Origin: Dermacentor variabilis
Taxonomy: Eukaryota > Arthropoda > Arachnida > Ixodida > Ixodidae
DNA length: 64,000 nucleotides
Assembly: GCF_050947875.1 (NCBI RefSeq)
Contig: NC_134574.1
Coordinates: 103,201,469 to 103,265,468, forward strand
Reading direction: 5' to 3'
Positions within the stretch are counted from its first letter, which is position 1; every line of letters begins with the position of its first letter. Of this stretch, positions 63,012 to 64,000 are shown piece by piece. The position numbers and the translations under genes were made by a program. Below the pieces are notes generated by a model, which saw only the letters and a list, made by a program, of their open reading frames with translations, ran no database searches and had not been told where the DNA came from.

Positions 63012-63344
63012 CCATATAGACTCGTGTAAGGGCCGCACCTCCAGCCCGGTAGCCCAAAATTTGTAGAGAGAAAAATTCCATCGGAGAAGCAATCGCGTTT
63101 GGTGCGCCCCGTGCATGCACATCAGCGAATTTTTGTGCGCTGCCCACTTCCGTGTGCCCCTGCTAGATGGCAAGAGCTGTGCTTTGACCACTGATGCAGT
63201 GGTACGTTTAGGAATCCGGGTTGTGCAGTAGTTGCCGGCTGCACCAGCACCATTTTGACCAAAAGGTTTGGTCCCATGTAAGGGCGGCGCCTCATCGAAA
63301 TTTAGAGAAAAAAAGAAGTGCAGCCCTTAGGAAAGTCTATACAG
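63012..63344. mobile_element. Short pogo-type MITE
   Basis: The left end is CCATATAGACTCGTGTAAGG. The right end, reverse complemented, is CTGTATAGACTTTCCTAAGG, and both run into GCAC-containing sequence (GGGCCGCAC and GGGCTGCAC). TA precedes the left end; the right flank is AA. Confidence 0.65.
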
Positions 63345-63623
63345 AAGTAGTAGGTTTCGAATCGAATATTGAATCGAATATCTAACAAACCCTTATGCTT
63401 GCAAATTTTGTTTACAAACCTACGAAAAGAGACCATTGTATGCCTACGAACGGCGTTCAGAAGCAGGGGCCACCATACAGTGTTTCGGAAACGGGGAGTC
63501 CAGGAACAGCAATCATCTAGTACATTCGCTTTCGTTGGCAAGGTAGTTGTTGTTGGCTTTCTGAGGGTTCTGCGACTGTTGTGCACAGATCTGCATTGAT
63601 TCGATATCAAACCATAACTTTTA

Positions 63624-64000
63624 CAGTTGCCAACACATTTTTCAGACTCCAAAAATTCGGACTTTATGGATATTCCGGACTTCATAAATACATTGGCAGG
63701 GTTCCTATAGAGCTAATGCATTTTTGGAACGCAAGTTTTCGGACAAATTTAGGCCCCAAAGTTCAATTTTTCTGACTAAATCGCTCGTTCCGAGCCATGC
63801 TACCCAATCATGGGGGCTGCCATGTTGGATTTTTCACTGGCTTGGCATTTAGTGGCCCGCTCTATGGCCTCAAAGATTGGGAGGCACATGCTTTTAATAG
63901 AGAGTGCGTAAGGTAGAGTTACTATAGTAACTCTATGGCGTGTGACATCATCTCATCTTGGAGGCCATGCTTACTCTTCCTTGGCTGACAAGATGCTCCA
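63624..64000. mobile_element. Left end of a Tigger-like element, runs off window
   Basis: CAGTTGCCAACACATTTTTC follows TA (63622-63623) and continues AGACTCCAAAAATTCGGAC, like the left end at 53207. The right end is not in the window. A perfect palindrome, GAGTTACTATAGTAACTC, lies at about 63916-63933. Confidence 0.55.

Overview
This is eukaryotic nuclear DNA, most likely from an ixodid (hard) tick. Coding sequence is sparse and split by GT-AG introns of up to about 8.5 kb. The introns are packed with arthropod-type mobile DNA: tRNA-derived SINEs, an RTE-clade non-LTR element, pogo/Tigger-type miniature elements, a hAT-type element, and LTR elements. The tick assignment is an inference from protein similarity and repeat style; no species is claimed.

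Two conserved genes lie head to head. On the minus strand (window start to 24489) is the 5' two-thirds of COQ8 (ADCK3/ADCK4 family), the atypical mitochondrial kinase/ATPase needed for coenzyme Q synthesis. Nine exons encode 500 residues; the DFG-containing C-terminal part lies left of the window. On the plus strand (25411 to window end) is the 5' third of ATG2, the autophagy lipid-transfer protein. Twelve exons encode 616 residues; the gene continues right of the window. All exon phases join without a break in both models. The start codons are 921 bp apart, so the two genes probably share a bidirectional promoter.

Layout: COQ8 introns hold Tigger-like elements (58-230, 2317-4482, 16019-16775), a MITE with a GGCCCTGAAACAC inverted repeat (4903-5682), a hAT transposase remnant (7200-7385), a degenerate repeat array (7480-8275), a deleted pogo element with part of its transposase (8670-9495), a pseudogenised RTE retrotransposon flanked by SINEs (10667-14113), and a hAT-type element with an 8-bp target duplication (22002-23789). 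ATG2 introns hold an LTR element without coding capacity and with a tRNA-Lys-type primer site (29367-31884), a cluster of foldback elements (32170-33390), three solo LTRs (38861-39282, 46566-47170, 61247-61829), more Tigger/pogo-type MITEs, and many SINEs, including one split by a MITE (59985-61215).

No prokaryotic operon, CRISPR array or rRNA gene is present. The tRNA-like segments are SINE heads, not convincing tRNA genes. The most useful results are the two exon-level gene models, the shared promoter, and several mobile elements whose ends and target duplications can be read directly.
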